From NCBI GenBank assembly GCA_023846275.1, contig JAIUJO010000190.1, positions 758,298-822,297 of the forward strand: a stretch of DNA of 64,000 bases, in the 5' to 3' direction. The position numbers and the translations under genes are program-made. Positions 63,255 to 64,000 of this stretch are shown here, one piece after another (the first letter of the stretch is position 1; every line of letters starts with the position of its first letter). A model generated the notes under the pieces. It was given only the letters and a program-made list of their open reading frames with translations, ran no database searches and was not told the DNA's origin. Origin of the DNA: Vanilla planifolia (taxonomy: Eukaryota > Streptophyta > Magnoliopsida > Asparagales > Orchidaceae).

Positions 63255-64000
63255 ATTGAATTGGCGATAAGTTTTTAAACCCCAAGAAAAGGAACAAATT
63301 ATGTTTTATATTATTTTATCTAATTTTTAATTATATTTATTTTGAATTGTTTTTTCAAAAAAATTTATGTTTATAAAAAACTTTAATTTAGAAATATAAT
63401 AATTTATTTTTTATATAATAAAAATAATAATTGAAATAGAACACAAATTTATTGGTGATAAAATTAAAACTACAACCTATGTCAACTCCAAATTATTATT
63501 GAAAAAACTCCACTAGTAAACAAAATACATCTCTAAGTTTTTCATAATGGTTATCCCAAACCAACGCACTTTTGTGGGTTCAACTATAACTTGGGCCTTT
63601 ATGAGCTCAACACAAACTCAATTTTTCATTAGATTAAACCAAACTTGGGATTTTTGCGAATGACGAGCCACCCTACCCAAAAAATGCAAAAAATATAACA
63701 ATAAACAAATTTCCAATGAAAACATAAAAAATTTGTTTTTCCTTTTAATGAATGTAAAAAGGTATGAAGAGCTTAAAACTGTTAAATGAACTATGAATAA
63801 AAAGTTTTTGAAGAATTAGGGTTAATTGGAGGAATTTTGAATTTTAATTAGTTGTAAGCCTATAGGTGTTGCCTGATGAAATTTATTCCTATAGAACATG
63901 ATGCAAAAATTCTTTGAGATGTTAAAATCTTGTTCACATTAATTAGTCATTTTATTCACAAATGGTTGGGCATTTAAAGAGAAGTTTTTGTTATTGCCCT
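63255..64000 (+). repeat. Family A fragment A6, running off the window
   Basis: The same family as A1 and A2 in reverse orientation: AATGAATGTAAAAAGGTATG near 63,748 matches the reverse complement of 965-990, and AAAACTCCACTAGTAAAC near 63,504 matches that of about 1,200-1,220. The CTGATGAAATTTATTCC to GTCATTTTATTC stretch (63,880-63,960) matches the reverse complement of A2 at about 4,540-4,620. It is cut by the window end, so its full extent is unknown. Confidence 0.65.

Larger units (their letters stand above)
11863..63260 (+). repeat. Plus-strand arm of the 5S-derived satellite array
   Basis: About 37 tandem, strongly diverged monomers, mostly 1.25-1.45 kb. Each holds a 5S-like segment, about 700 bp of A+T spacer, a C/T tract, about 250 bp of spacer and a conserved leader. 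Leader words such as TGATAATTTAGAAAATTTTA (for example 35,403-35,422) recur before most 5S-like segments. So the whole unit, not only the 5S-like part, is repeated. The A+T spacers between the listed elements carry no gene, tRNA or terminal-repeat signal that I can see. The type order of monomers changes along the arm (see findings). Confidence 0.85.
45721..64000 (+). repeat. Spacers and C/T tracts of the distal block
   Basis: C/T tracts at 46,330-46,670, 47,780-48,120, 49,270-49,600, 52,280-52,535, 53,660-53,960, 55,470-55,820, 56,890-57,230, 57,805-57,990 (5' end missing), 58,985-59,330, 60,270-60,620, 61,555-61,890 and 62,655-62,990. There is no C/T tract between the 54,316 and 54,778 copies, which are 0.46 kb apart. 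The A+T spacers show nothing further apart from family A pieces at 50,340-51,610 and from 63,255. Confidence 0.75.

Noticed and set aside
11863-63260. Cassandra-type retrotransposons, which carry 5S sequence in their LTRs
   Set aside because: Units are tandem and about 1.3 kb. I see no tRNA primer-binding site or target duplications, and the strand that is 5S-sense is pyrimidine-rich where a polypurine tract would be expected. A distant origin from such an element cannot be excluded.
11863-63260. 5S-derived SINEs
   Set aside because: Copies are in head-to-tail array order with collinear spacers, not dispersed with A-tails and target-site duplications.
1-64000. CRISPR array, prokaryotic operon or organelle genome
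   Set aside because: There are no short regular repeats with unique spacers, no ribosome binding sites before frames, no dense coding, and no plastid or mitochondrial gene recognised. The periodicity is that of a nuclear satellite.

Overview
This window is gene-free, very A+T-rich, strongly CpG-poor nuclear DNA, most likely plant pericentromeric or other constitutive heterochromatin. It is almost entirely one old, diverged tandem (satellite-like) array. The plant assignment rests on about 40 recurring segments of roughly 115-130 bp that are recognisably derived from plant 5S rRNA: the A-box/IE/C-box block (AAGTTAAGCrTGCTTGGG, then GAGAGTAGTA, then GGATGGGTGACC) and a 3' end close to GAAGTCCTCrTGTTGCAC, usually followed by a T-run. 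I cannot name the species. I found no protein gene, tRNA, 18S/28S rRNA or intact 5S gene. The longer open frames are read-through of C/T-rich tracts (Ser/Phe/Leu-rich) or lie inside repeat-family copies.

The basic monomer is about 1.25-1.45 kb. Read in the 5S sense direction it holds: a 5S-like segment with a T-run; about 700 bp of very A+T-rich spacer; a 300-450 bp polypyrimidine (C/T) tract with a conserved CTTGGCC word in the middle; about 250 bp of A+T-rich spacer; and a moderately conserved leader (gcatatgcttgataattta ... gaaatggttcattac ... ataatcacac) just before the next 5S-like segment.

Layout. From 1 to about 11,862 the array runs on the minus strand. From about 11,863 to about 63,260 it runs on the plus strand. 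The switch is a head-to-head junction in which a reversed C/T tract abuts a truncated copy of a second repeat family (family B). From 12.9 to 31 kb the monomers fall into recognisable types that recur in the order X-Y-Z, a higher-order pattern of about 4-4.8 kb. Type X is followed by a doubled C/T tract and type Z lacks about 60 bp of leader. From 31.8 to 44.4 kb the order becomes W-P-Q-Y-Z and repeats after about 7.7 kb. Type P monomers carry about 1.5 kb of family B directly after the 5S segment. From 47 to 62.4 kb a further subfamily appears, with the leader ending in a TATTGTATG-like word. Six pieces of another family (A) sit in the same place in the monomer, upstream of the 5S segment, and their orientation flips with the arm. 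The window ends inside one of these pieces.

Interpretation. All copies in which the 5' part can be aligned carry the same approximately 5-nt insertion near 5S position 15. They therefore look like amplification of one already defective 5S-derived unit, not a decaying functional 5S rDNA locus. C-to-T and G-to-A changes at former CpG/CHG sites suggest long-term cytosine methylation. Evidence is by eye only. Coordinates of tracts and family boundaries are approximate (about +/-10-40 bp).
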